The notes below the pieces were generated by a model. The model was not told the DNA's origin, made no database searches, and saw nothing but the letters and a program-made list of their open reading frames with translations. Below are positions 6,954-13,302 of a stretch of DNA of 13,866 bases, piece after piece. Where the stretch lies: NCBI GenBank assembly GCA_013152575.1, contig JAADGB010000031.1, forward strand, positions 6,258-20,123. The letters run 5' to 3'. The stretch's first letter is position 1. The number at the start of each line of letters is the position of its first letter. A program made the position numbers and the translations under genes. The DNA is from Thermoproteota archaeon. GTDB lineage: Archaea > Thermoproteota > Thermoprotei_A > Sulfolobales > Acidilobaceae.

Positions 6954-7697
6954 CAAAGCTTGAAATGCCATTGAAAGAATCCTCCTGTTATCATACCCGT
7001 CAATAAGAGCCATGAGCTCGCTTCTCTCACGCCCCTTTAACTCTCTAACGTAATTGATGATATTCTGGGTAGCCCTGATTGCCTCATCAACAATAGTGAT
7101 ATTGGCCTTCTGGGCAGTCCTGCTGAACGGGTTAAGGTCGATTGCAGCAACCCTTTTACCCCACGCCACCAACGCCTCAGTTCTATCGCCATCCTCAATA
7201 GCAAGTAATACAAAGTCAGCAGCAGCAATTCCATCCTTGCACACTATACCCCTCTTACTCTCGAGTCCTGGGACCCTAGTCTTCCCGCAATCCGGTGGTA
7301 ATATGTTGCGCACACCGTGATCTACTAGGAACTCGTAAATTTTTCTAACACGCTCCTCCGTCCTGTGGAACAGGTTGACTTCAACTAGGGCACCAGTCTC
7401 CTCTGACAAGGTTCTAATCTCGTCGGGTGCTAGGGCGGCATAGTTCCCGTTAACCGAGATAACTGGTCTATTCGATACAAGTAGTACTGCGGCGGTTACG
7501 CGCTCAGCTTCTAGCGCGAACTCGTGGCTCTTCTCTCCTAAGAGGTAGTCAAAAGTCTCGCCGCGGCCATGGGCTATTAGTCCCTCGGGAACTACAAGGC
7601 CTAGCCTGAATCCCGTCACTAACTTCTCTCTCTTCACTAGAGAGTGGTATCTTGGATGACTCTTTGGTATATCGAAACCTGGCAAGCTCAGCTCCAC
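6912..7697 (-). CDS. 4-phosphopantoate--beta-alanine ligase (archaeal phosphopantothenate synthetase)
   Basis: This enzyme joins 4-phosphopantoate and beta-alanine with ATP to give 4'-phosphopantothenate, replacing the bacterial PanC/PanK order of steps. The 261-residue protein has the family's conserved blocks: IPKSHPRYHSL (10-20), GLIAHGRGETFDYLLGE (39-55), NGNYAAL (83-89), EVNLFHRTEERV (106-117), GDRTEALV (170-177) and DLNPFSRTAQ (187-196). It is full length for the family. The start drawn is GTG 7697, which overlaps the pantoate kinase gene by 10 nt. TTG 7685 is an alternative, with GGTGG 9 nt upstream, and would remove four non-conserved residues. It is the last gene of the coaBC-nadE-pantoate kinase operon and supplies the substrate of CoaBC. 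Its last 42 nt overlap the convergent unknown gene. Confidence 0.93.
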   Translation of the reverse strand: MELSLPGFDIPKSHPRYHSLVKREKLVTGFRLGLVVPEGLIAHGRGETFDYLLGEKSHEFALEAERVTAAVLLVSNRPVISVNGNYAALAPDEIRTLSEETGALVEVNLFHRTEERVRKIYEFLVDHGVRNILPPDCGKTRVPGLESKRGIVCKDGIAAADFVLLAIEDGDRTEALVAWGKRVAAIDLNPFSRTAQKANITIVDEAIRATQNIINYVRELKGRERSELMALIDGYDNRRILSMAFQALLDRLSVAVSKGIL

Positions 7698-8524
7698 CAG
7701 ATTCTAGGCGGTCCAGTTGACGCCTCTAAAATTCTTGGCCTATAGCCATTCCTGGAGAGCTCTACGATAGCGTCGTGTAGCCATTCACGTTCAATGAGTA
7801 AAACGACCACCTTCTTCTTGCCGTAGATGCCTGCCACGCCTCTAAGGACGGGTAACTCGCGGCCTCCTAAGGCAGAATTGAGCATTCCAGACTCTTTCGA
7901 GAACCATGTAGAGACGCTAAGAAACTCCTCAACAGTGAATTCCTTAGCTAATCTATCCAGTGCCCTCTTCGCAAGCTCATAGACCCGGCTACTCATACTT
8001 TCCAGCATGGTCCGAGTATTCATGACACCGGTCTCAACGGAAACTATACCAAGGGTCCCTGGAAGCTGCAGACATTCTACTTCTCCTTCTCCAGGAGCGC
8101 CAGCCTCCTTCCTGAGAACAACGCCCACACCGCAAGACAATGCTAGCACGTCTCCCAAACCCGTACCTTCATAGAGGTCAGCCAGATGGGCAATCTTCAT
8201 AGCCTCCCTGTATCCGTAACCGGTCGACCTACCTATGACGAGGCTCGAGACTATCGCCGTAGCGGCACTAACGGCGTACCCTACAGAGTGTGGTAATGGA
8301 TTCACGAGCTCGACGCCGCGAGTACTACTCAAGCCGTAGAGACGTGATACCCTGTTTACGATAGGGTTATCGTATGTGACGTTTTCAGAGCATCCTCTCA
8401 GCCGGGGTTCGACGGCTAAACCAACTCCTAGAGAACCTGTTTTCAGAGGATCGTTTCTCTTAACAGGATAGAAGATGCTGGTTATATGATGAGGGGAGTC
8501 GGCGCACCACCTGCCCGGTCTCAT
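7688..8524 (-). CDS. Pantoate kinase (GHMP superfamily, archaeal CoA pathway)
   Basis: This enzyme phosphorylates pantoate with ATP to 4-phosphopantoate, the first committed step of archaeal CoA synthesis. The 278-residue protein has the N-terminal block PHHITSIFYPV (11-21), the block DPLKTGSLGVGL (25-36) and the late glycine-rich block GTGLGDVLALSCGVGVVLRK (120-139), all as in archaeal pantoate kinases. The GHMP phosphate-binding motif at about 76-90 (NPLPHSVGYAVSAATA) departs from the usual PxGxGxGxSGA pattern: Ala-Val stands where a Gly-containing stretch is expected and the Ser-Ala is kept. The start ATG 8524 overlaps the nadE stop as ATGA. It is followed by the ligase that uses its product. 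Assignment rests on motifs plus context. Confidence 0.9.
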   Translation of the reverse strand: MRPGRWCADSPHHITSIFYPVKRNDPLKTGSLGVGLAVEPRLRGCSENVTYDNPIVNRVSRLYGLSSTRGVELVNPLPHSVGYAVSAATAIVSSLVIGRSTGYGYREAMKIAHLADLYEGTGLGDVLALSCGVGVVLRKEAGAPGEGEVECLQLPGTLGIVSVETGVMNTRTMLESMSSRVYELAKRALDRLAKEFTVEEFLSVSTWFSKESGMLNSALGGRELPVLRGVAGIYGKKKVVVLLIEREWLHDAIVELSRNGYRPRILEASTGPPRIWWS

Positions 8525-9354
8525 ATCCGTGCCTCCTTTACAATATCTAGTGGTGGAGTTGGAGGTGGGACCCTCTTGTGCTCAGACTTCCTGTATAACT
8601 CCATTATCCTATCTACCACAACCTTAGGGACCCCTGTGGCTTCCGGTACCTCTTCGGGCTTCATTCCCAGGTCGAAGATCGCGTAGAGTACTACATCGAC
8701 TTGCTCATACCTCACTCCAAGCTCTCCTTCAGCCGTCTGCCCGGGCCATAGCCGTGGACTGCTCGGTTTCAACGCGATCTTTTCGGGGACTCCAAGATGG
8801 AGTGCAAGCCTCCTCACCTGGTTCTTGTACAGGATCCCAATGGGTAGGACATCGACGCCGCCATCACCATACTTTGTATAGTATCCTATGAGGATTTCGC
8901 TCCTGTCACCCGTGCCCAGCACGAGCTTGTTGAGCTTGTTAGCGTAGTAGTAGAGGAGGCTCATCCTAATCCTAGCTCTCAAGTTCCCTAGGGGTACCTT
9001 GTCTTCCTCGCCCCCCTTGTAGATAGGTAGCGAGGACTTGTACACCTCCACGATGGGTGTTATGTTAATGATATGGGGCTCTACTCCGGCCATCTTACTA
9101 AGGGAGACCGCGTCATCGACATCGGCTTTAGGCGTAACCTCGGAATCCGGCATGACGAGTACAGTTATCTTATCCTTACCCAAAGCACGGAGTGCTAACA
9201 TGAAGGAAGTAGCAGAATCGACTCCACCGCTCAACCCGACTACATAGCCTTCCACACCAGCCTCCTCGACCTTCTCCTTGAGGTACTCACTTATCCTTGA
9301 GGCTATCTTCTCATAATCCAGTCTCAGGACGTCGTCGAGCGTTACCCTCGCCAT
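8521..9354 (-). CDS. nadE: NH3-dependent NAD+ synthetase
   Basis: This enzyme amidates deamido-NAD (nicotinate adenine dinucleotide) to NAD+ using ATP and ammonia, the last step of NAD synthesis. The 277-residue protein is the single-domain type, with no N-terminal glutaminase. Motifs are the PP-loop SGGVDS (42-47), GNLRARIRMSLLY (123-135), GTGDRSEILIGYYTKYGDG (147-165), with GDGGVDVLPIG overlapping its end, and PGQTAEGELG (204-213). I chose ATG 9354 rather than the preceding GTG 9357 because AGGTGA at 9365-9360 is 5 nt upstream of the ATG but only 2 nt from the GTG. The ATG overlaps the coaBC stop (TGATG), and its own stop overlaps the pantoate kinase start (ATGA). It therefore sits inside a CoA operon. 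No gene for a dedicated ammonia donor is adjacent. Confidence 0.95.
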   Translation of the reverse strand: MARVTLDDVLRLDYEKIASRISEYLKEKVEEAGVEGYVVGLSGGVDSATSFMLALRALGKDKITVLVMPDSEVTPKADVDDAVSLSKMAGVEPHIINITPIVEVYKSSLPIYKGGEEDKVPLGNLRARIRMSLLYYYANKLNKLVLGTGDRSEILIGYYTKYGDGGVDVLPIGILYKNQVRRLALHLGVPEKIALKPSSPRLWPGQTAEGELGVRYEQVDVVLYAIFDLGMKPEEVPEATGVPKVVVDRIMELYRKSEHKRVPPPTPPLDIVKEARI

Positions 9355-10607
9355 CACTTTTCACCTTCGAGTTGCAGAGCTGTATCAAGAATAATTCTAG
9401 CAAGGATTTCTTTATCAATCCTACCAACATACTCCTTCTGTATTTCACCATTTGAACGCCACATTAAGAGCGCCTCGAGATCCTTTGAGGAGAACCCCAC
9501 GTCTTTTCTACCAATCACGTTCGCTACAACGATATCGGCATGGTATTTCTCAAGCTTCTCTCGAGCGGCTAACTCGAGCTCCTCGCTACTCTCAACGGTT
9601 TCGGCTGCGAAGGCGACAAGGGTCTTGGCCCTCCCACTGATTACGCCGATAACCTTCGGCGTGGGCTCCAATTCAAGGGTTAACCCTGTTATTCCACTCT
9701 TCATTTTCTTCTCCATCGCCTTGACAGGCTTGTAATCGGCGGGGGCAGCAGCTGCCACGGCAATATCAATCTCTACCTGGCCGAGTATATCTACGGCCTC
9801 CGCCATATCCTCAGTAGTGTCAACCTCATATCGCCTCACCATGTGTGGCAGTACATGGCTTGTGCTGCCATGAACCAGGTATACATCAGCGCCACGAGCC
9901 CAAGCTTCTACGGCCACCTCAATACCCATACGTCCACTACTCGGATTGCTTATGAAACGGGCTGGGTCAATCCATTCCCTCGTTGCACCAGCAGTAACGA
10001 GGACTCGTTTGCCCTCTAGGTCCCTTCCTCTGGCAGTGAGAGCTGCCGCGGCCCGGGCCACAGTCCATACATCCGGGTACTTAGCAACGCCCTCCTCTAC
10101 CTTTGGAGGTAGAATAACTACACCCTGTTCCTCTAGTTTCTCTACTATGGTCTTGTAGACGGGTGAGTTCATCATGCTCTGGTGCATAGCGGGTACAACC
10201 ATTACTGGCTTCCCTTCGCCCAGCATGGATATGGCGGTTAACGCGACATTGTTATCCACTATACCGTTAGCTATCTTCGCCATAGTTGACAATGTAGCGG
10301 GGGCAACGATCATCGAGTCGCAATCTTTGGAATAGAGTATGTGTTCAACCTCCCCAGTATAGTCGACAACCGCCTCCTCACCCGTAGCCCAGTGGAATAA
10401 CATTGGTGTCACAAGCTCTGAGGCTGGCCGTGTCAAGACTGGTAGAACTCTTGCTCCACGCCTCATGAGCCATCGGGCCACATCTACAGACTTATACGCA
10501 GAGACGCTGGCAGTAACCCCTAGAACAATACATCTCCCCGCAAGATAGTCATTGACGCTGGCAACAATCGCCTTCGATGGGTGATCGCCTGGTAGACGCG
10601 CAGCCAT
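9354..10607 (-). CDS. coaBC: Bifunctional phosphopantothenoylcysteine decarboxylase / phosphopantothenate--cysteine ligase
   Basis: CoaBC turns 4'-phosphopantothenate plus cysteine into 4'-phosphopantetheine. The N-terminal half (about 24-190) is the FMN-dependent decarboxylase: GVTASVSAYK (30-39), the catalytic His H89 in EHILYSKDCD, APATLSTMAKIANG (102-115), and PAMHQSMM (139-146) for the bacterial PxMNxxMW. The bacterial flap motif with its reactive Cys (CGxxGxGR) is absent and reads EEGVAKYPD (171-179). The C-terminal half (about 198-417) is the nucleotide-dependent ligase: VLVTAGATREWIDPARFISN (202-221), then PSSGRMG, AAAAPADYKP and the KKMKSG lysines (300-305), then a Rossmann-like end. 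The start ATG 10607 has GGGAG 10 nt upstream. An N-terminal extension of about 24 residues precedes the first strand. It is the first gene of the operon. Confidence 0.95.
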   Translation of the reverse strand: MAARLPGDHPSKAIVASVNDYLAGRCIVLGVTASVSAYKSVDVARWLMRRGARVLPVLTRPASELVTPMLFHWATGEEAVVDYTGEVEHILYSKDCDSMIVAPATLSTMAKIANGIVDNNVALTAISMLGEGKPVMVVPAMHQSMMNSPVYKTIVEKLEEQGVVILPPKVEEGVAKYPDVWTVARAAAALTARGRDLEGKRVLVTAGATREWIDPARFISNPSSGRMGIEVAVEAWARGADVYLVHGSTSHVLPHMVRRYEVDTTEDMAEAVDILGQVEIDIAVAAAAPADYKPVKAMEKKMKSGITGLTLELEPTPKVIGVISGRAKTLVAFAAETVESSEELELAAREKLEKYHADIVVANVIGRKDVGFSSKDLEALLMWRSNGEIQKEYVGRIDKEILARIILDTALQLEGEK

Positions 10608-10651
10608 TGCTTACACTCTCCCACATCCAGTACTCCTTGATATTACCCTTA

Positions 10652-10661
10652 ACCATAAATG
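10652..10661 (-). promoter_or_regulatory. Putative TATA box for the coaBC-nadE operon (may also serve the + strand)
   Basis: The minus strand reads TCATTTATGG, an archaeal TATA-like word about 45-55 nt before the coaBC ATG. That would give a leader of about 24 nt holding the SD. Read on the + strand, the same bases (CCATAAATGA) lie about 25-30 nt before TTG 10684 of the divergent acetyltransferase, so one AT-rich core may serve both directions. This rests on position and composition only. Confidence 0.4.
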
Positions 10662-10683
10662 AAATACCTTGGTGTCCCTGGGC

Positions 10684-11250
10684 TTGGAGTCGCTTGAAGC
10701 GAAACGGCACATCAACTTTAGGGTAAGGCGGGCGACGAGGGAGGACATTCCATCAGTAATGGCTGTAAACCTGAGGAGTCTACCAGAGAACTACTGGTAT
10801 GGCTTCTATGAGTATATCTTAATGAACTGGCCAGAATCCTTCCTAGTAGCCGAGGTTGACGATGTTATAGTGGGCTATGCAATGTCAAGGGTCGAGGACA
10901 CAGGAGATCCTCTTCTACTCGGCCTCTTCGACGAGAACATTACGCCGCTATACCGTGAGTGGCTTGAGCCGCGAAAGGCGGGTCACCTGGTCTCGATAGC
11001 TGTACTCAAGGAGTACAGGGGGAGGGGGATAGGCTCGGCCCTACTCTCAGAGACGATCGAGGTTATGAAAACTGTATACAAGGTTGAATCTCTATTCCTC
11101 GAAGTCAGGGTCTCTAATACGCCTGCCATTAACTTGTACAAGAAATTTGGGTTCAAAATTGTGAGGAGGATACCCTACTATTATAGAGATGGGGAAGACG
11201 CGTATGTGATGGTTATTAGGCTTGCTCCTAGATCACCAGGTGACTCCTAG
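10684..11250 (+). CDS. GNAT-family protein N-alpha-acetyltransferase (archaeal Ard1/RimI type)
   Basis: This enzyme transfers acetyl from acetyl-CoA to protein N-termini. The 188-residue protein has the GNAT order: RRATREDI, LPENYWYGF (the Leu-Pro-Glu-Asn-Tyr block of archaeal Nat), HLVSIAVLKEYRGRGIGSAL with the acetyl-CoA loop RGRGIG at 112-117, then EVRVSNTPAINLYKKFGF and YYRDGEDAYVM. These match, from memory, Sulfolobus solfataricus SsNat (SSO0209). An insertion of roughly ten residues (about 75-98, GDPLLLGLFDENITPLYREW) lies between strands 3 and 4. TTG 10684 is preferred to TTG 10669: it gives the same 12-residue lead to the first strand as SsNat and has GGTG 9 nt upstream, while 10669 has no SD. 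It is divergent from coaBC and overlaps the convergent reductase gene by 18 nt. Confidence 0.88.
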   Translation: MESLEAKRHINFRVRRATREDIPSVMAVNLRSLPENYWYGFYEYILMNWPESFLVAEVDDVIVGYAMSRVEDTGDPLLLGLFDENITPLYREWLEPRKAGHLVSIAVLKEYRGRGIGSALLSETIEVMKTVYKVESLFLEVRVSNTPAINLYKKFGFKIVRRIPYYYRDGEDAYVMVIRLAPRSPGDS

Positions 11251-12606
11251 CTTCCCCTTGTACTCCTTGTAGAGGGCTTCTACCTTCTCCACCCAAACTG
11301 GTAGCTCGTCTGGCGATTCAGGGTAGTTTAAGTACAGTTCCTTAGCCTTCTTCATATACCTTGATACCGTTACTAGTTCTTGGAGCATGCTCGGTCTTCC
11401 AAGGAGCTTTATCAGGAGCTTAACCTTGTCCAAGACGCTGAAGTCGGCCTTTAACTCTCCAGTCACGCTGGTGGCGTATGCATCCTCAGCCTTCATTATA
11501 CCGTTCTTCAGTCCCCATTCGATCTCGTCGTTGCTTAACTCCTGAAGGTAGATCCTGAATATGTCAAGGCTTGCCTGCTTAGCGCCTATGCCTTTCATGT
11601 ATCCTAGGTTTGCCTTCCATAGTGGGCCGTATCGTGTGAAGTCGTTGGCTTCAAACGCTTCTATGATGGCCTTAGCCGCGTGGAAAGCGGCGTTCATCGC
11701 ATAACCCATTCCACCACCGTGTATTGGGTTAACCGTGAACCCATTGTCTCCTATGCCGAGGAAGTTATCCCAGACGAGCGTATTGGCTGGCCTCCTCGTG
11801 GGGACCGCTGCTCCAGCATCTGCATAGACCTCCTGCTGGCTTCCAACATCCTTCCTCTTCATGAGTATTTCATCGTAGATCTTCTTTGGATGAGGGTATC
11901 CTCTACCGCCCTGCACGCCAAGTCCTATGTTGGCCACATACTCGCTCTTGGGGAAGAGCCACCAGTATCCTCCTGGGGCTATCTCTTGGTTTACGTATAT
12001 TCTAATGTAGTTGGGGTCCTCGATCTCTTCTCCCAGCTTCACTATACGCCTGTATGCTACGTTCATATCAACGGGCTTCAGTACCTCATTGACGGGCCAC
12101 TCTTTGGGGAGTCGTCTCCTGAGGACCCCGCTACTACCAGTTGCATCGACCACAACCTTAGCCCTGAACTCTATTTCCTCGCCATTCGAACGTGCTTTCA
12201 CCCCTACCAGCTTACCAGCTTCTAGTATTGGATGGCTCACATAGGTCTTCAAGTACAGGTCTACTCCAGATTTTTCAGCTTCACTCAGGAGCATTCTACC
12301 ATACGCGTTCCTGTTAATCATGAACCCGGTACCTTTTACTCTCAGCCTAACCTCTTCGCTAGGGCTATACAGGTCGATTCCCTCTACCCTATTCGCGACA
12401 GCCTCGCCGGATGGGAGAGGCATGTTATTCTCATGGAAATGGTGTTCTCCGATAGCGTCACCACATGGTTTGCCCCAAATACCGTCAAGGTCGACGAGAT
12501 CGATACCAGCAACCTTCAGGCCCGACTTCCTAAGCTGGTAGGCGAGAGAGGAGCCAGCTGGGCCGAGACCAACAATGACTACATCGTAATTAAGCTGTTT
12601 AGCCAC
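11233..12606 (-). CDS. Digeranylgeranylglycerophospholipid (geranylgeranyl) reductase, FAD-dependent
   Basis: This enzyme hydrogenates the isoprenoid chains of archaeal membrane lipids. The 457-residue protein begins with the FAD Rossmann motif VVIVGLGPAGSS (9-20) and an acidic end to strand 2 (GID). It continues with GKPCGDAIG (45-53), the block containing the conserved Cys of archaeal reductases; VVDATGSSG (152-160); the substrate-cavity motif GGYWWLFPK (212-220), equivalent to the family's YxWxFPK; and the second FAD block GIGDNGFTVNPIHGGGMGYA (284-303). Length and motifs match Sulfolobus GGR. The start is drawn at GTG 12606, because GGTGA at 12617-12613 is 6 nt upstream. GTG 12612 is in frame but has the SD directly adjacent. 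No ferredoxin or other electron donor lies nearby. It is divergent from Hsp20. Confidence 0.93.
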   Translation of the reverse strand: MAKQLNYDVVIVGLGPAGSSLAYQLRKSGLKVAGIDLVDLDGIWGKPCGDAIGEHHFHENNMPLPSGEAVANRVEGIDLYSPSEEVRLRVKGTGFMINRNAYGRMLLSEAEKSGVDLYLKTYVSHPILEAGKLVGVKARSNGEEIEFRAKVVVDATGSSGVLRRRLPKEWPVNEVLKPVDMNVAYRRIVKLGEEIEDPNYIRIYVNQEIAPGGYWWLFPKSEYVANIGLGVQGGRGYPHPKKIYDEILMKRKDVGSQQEVYADAGAAVPTRRPANTLVWDNFLGIGDNGFTVNPIHGGGMGYAMNAAFHAAKAIIEAFEANDFTRYGPLWKANLGYMKGIGAKQASLDIFRIYLQELSNDEIEWGLKNGIMKAEDAYATSVTGELKADFSVLDKVKLLIKLLGRPSMLQELVTVSRYMKKAKELYLNYPESPDELPVWVEKVEALYKEYKGKLGVTW

Positions 12607-12646
12607 TCGCACTCACCAGGCCACACTCTCGACCATACAAGCCCTC

Positions 12647-12658
12647 CCAAATAAATCT
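12647..12658 (-). promoter_or_regulatory. Putative TATA box for the geranylgeranyl reductase gene
   Basis: The minus strand reads CAGATTTATTTG. This is an AT-rich word about 40-50 nt before GTG 12606, and a start site about 25 nt downstream would leave a short leader carrying the GGTGA SD. It lies in the divergent gap shared with the Hsp20 promoter, with the two TATA words about 55 nt apart. Confidence 0.4.
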
Positions 12659-12695
12659 GAATCCAAACCCTGGCGGTGTCATTCACGGTTAATTG

Positions 12696-12711
12696 GTTTA
12701 CATGTCTAAAC
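12696..12711. promoter_or_regulatory. Inverted repeat next to the Hsp20 TATA box, candidate operator
   Basis: GTTTA-CATGTC-TAAAC is a perfect 5-bp inverted repeat with a 6-nt spacer that itself begins CATGT. Its right arm runs into the Hsp20 TATA word and so covers the position of the TFB recognition element. A dimeric regulator bound here would block TFB/TBP. A related half-like word (GGTTAA) lies just upstream near 12688. The repeat is visible in the sequence; its role as an operator is inferred. Confidence 0.4.
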
Positions 12712-12719
12712 ATTATAAC
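12711..12719 (+). promoter_or_regulatory. Putative TATA box of the Hsp20 gene
   Basis: CATTATAAC is a good archaeal TATA word. A start site about 25 nt downstream (around 12740) leaves a leader of about 20 nt that contains the GGGGTGAT SD at 12748-12755 before ATG 12763. Confidence 0.5.
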
Positions 12720-12762
12720 TCTCGGGAACCAACACTGAACATAATATGGGGTGATTAGGAAG

Positions 12763-13299
12763 ATGAGCTGGTTTAAGAGGAGGAAGAGGGACTACTTCGA
12801 CGATATCTTCGAGGACATCTTTGAGGAGTTCAACAAGATGGAGGAAATGATAAGGAGCCTGATCCGCGAGACCTTCGCAAGAGACCTTGAGAAAGTAGGG
12901 GCAGAGGGCAAGCCACTGATCTACGGCGTGAGAATAACCGTGGGTCCCGACGGGGTCCCCAGAATCGAAGAGTTCGGCAACGTCAAAATGACAAGAACAG
13001 GTAAACCAATATTGAGAGAGGAAATCGAGCCTCTAGTTGATGTAATGGAAGTAGACGATGAGGTATGGGTAATCGCAGAGCTCCCAGGCGTTGACAAGGA
13101 GAAAATAAAGGTGAGAGCCACCGAGAACAAGGTCTATATCAGGGCAGAGAATGACAGGAAGTATTACAAGGAGGTAGATCTACCAGTCGAAGTAGATCCA
13201 GACACTGCGAAGGCATCGTATAGGAATGGAGTACTAGAAATCAAACTCAAAAAGAAGAAGACCAAGAAAGAGGAAGGCAAGGAGATAAAGGTAGAGTAG
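12763..13299 (+). CDS. Small heat-shock protein, Hsp20/alpha-crystallin family
   Basis: This is an ATP-independent holdase chaperone expected to form large oligomers. The 178-residue protein has an N-terminal arm (1-45) alternating acidic and aromatic residues (YFDDIFEDIFEEF). The linker block YGVRITVGPDGVPRIEEFGN (54-73) is characteristic of the archaeal subfamily. The alpha-crystallin domain follows (about 88-163: PLVDVMEVDDEVWVIAELPG, then IKVRATENKVYIRAE, ending in NGVLEIKLKKK). The C-terminal tail is Lys/Glu-rich and ends in IKV, matching the I-x-I/V motif that docks between subunits. I chose ATG 12763 because GGGGTGAT at 12748-12755 is well spaced. An in-frame GTG at 12751 falls inside the SD. 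It has its own promoter, with an inverted repeat that suggests heat-shock control. It ends 3 nt from the convergent ZPR1 stop. Confidence 0.94.
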   Translation: MSWFKRRKRDYFDDIFEDIFEEFNKMEEMIRSLIRETFARDLEKVGAEGKPLIYGVRITVGPDGVPRIEEFGNVKMTRTGKPILREEIEPLVDVMEVDDEVWVIAELPGVDKEKIKVRATENKVYIRAENDRKYYKEVDLPVEVDPDTAKASYRNGVLEIKLKKKKTKKEEGKEIKVE

Positions 13300-13302
13300 C
13301 AT

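Noticed and set aside
11680..12225. A 181-codon open frame on the + strand
   Set aside because: It is fully antisense to the geranylgeranyl reductase gene, with no motif or SD support.
12232..12654. A 140-codon open frame on the + strand opposite the geranylgeranyl reductase gene
   Set aside because: It lies antisense to a gene with clear FAD and substrate motifs, has no recognisable domain, and its composition is what an opposite-strand frame of that gene would give.
12751..12762. GTG 12751 as the Hsp20 start
   Set aside because: It lies inside the GGGGTGAT ribosome-binding site of ATG 12763 and has no SD of its own.
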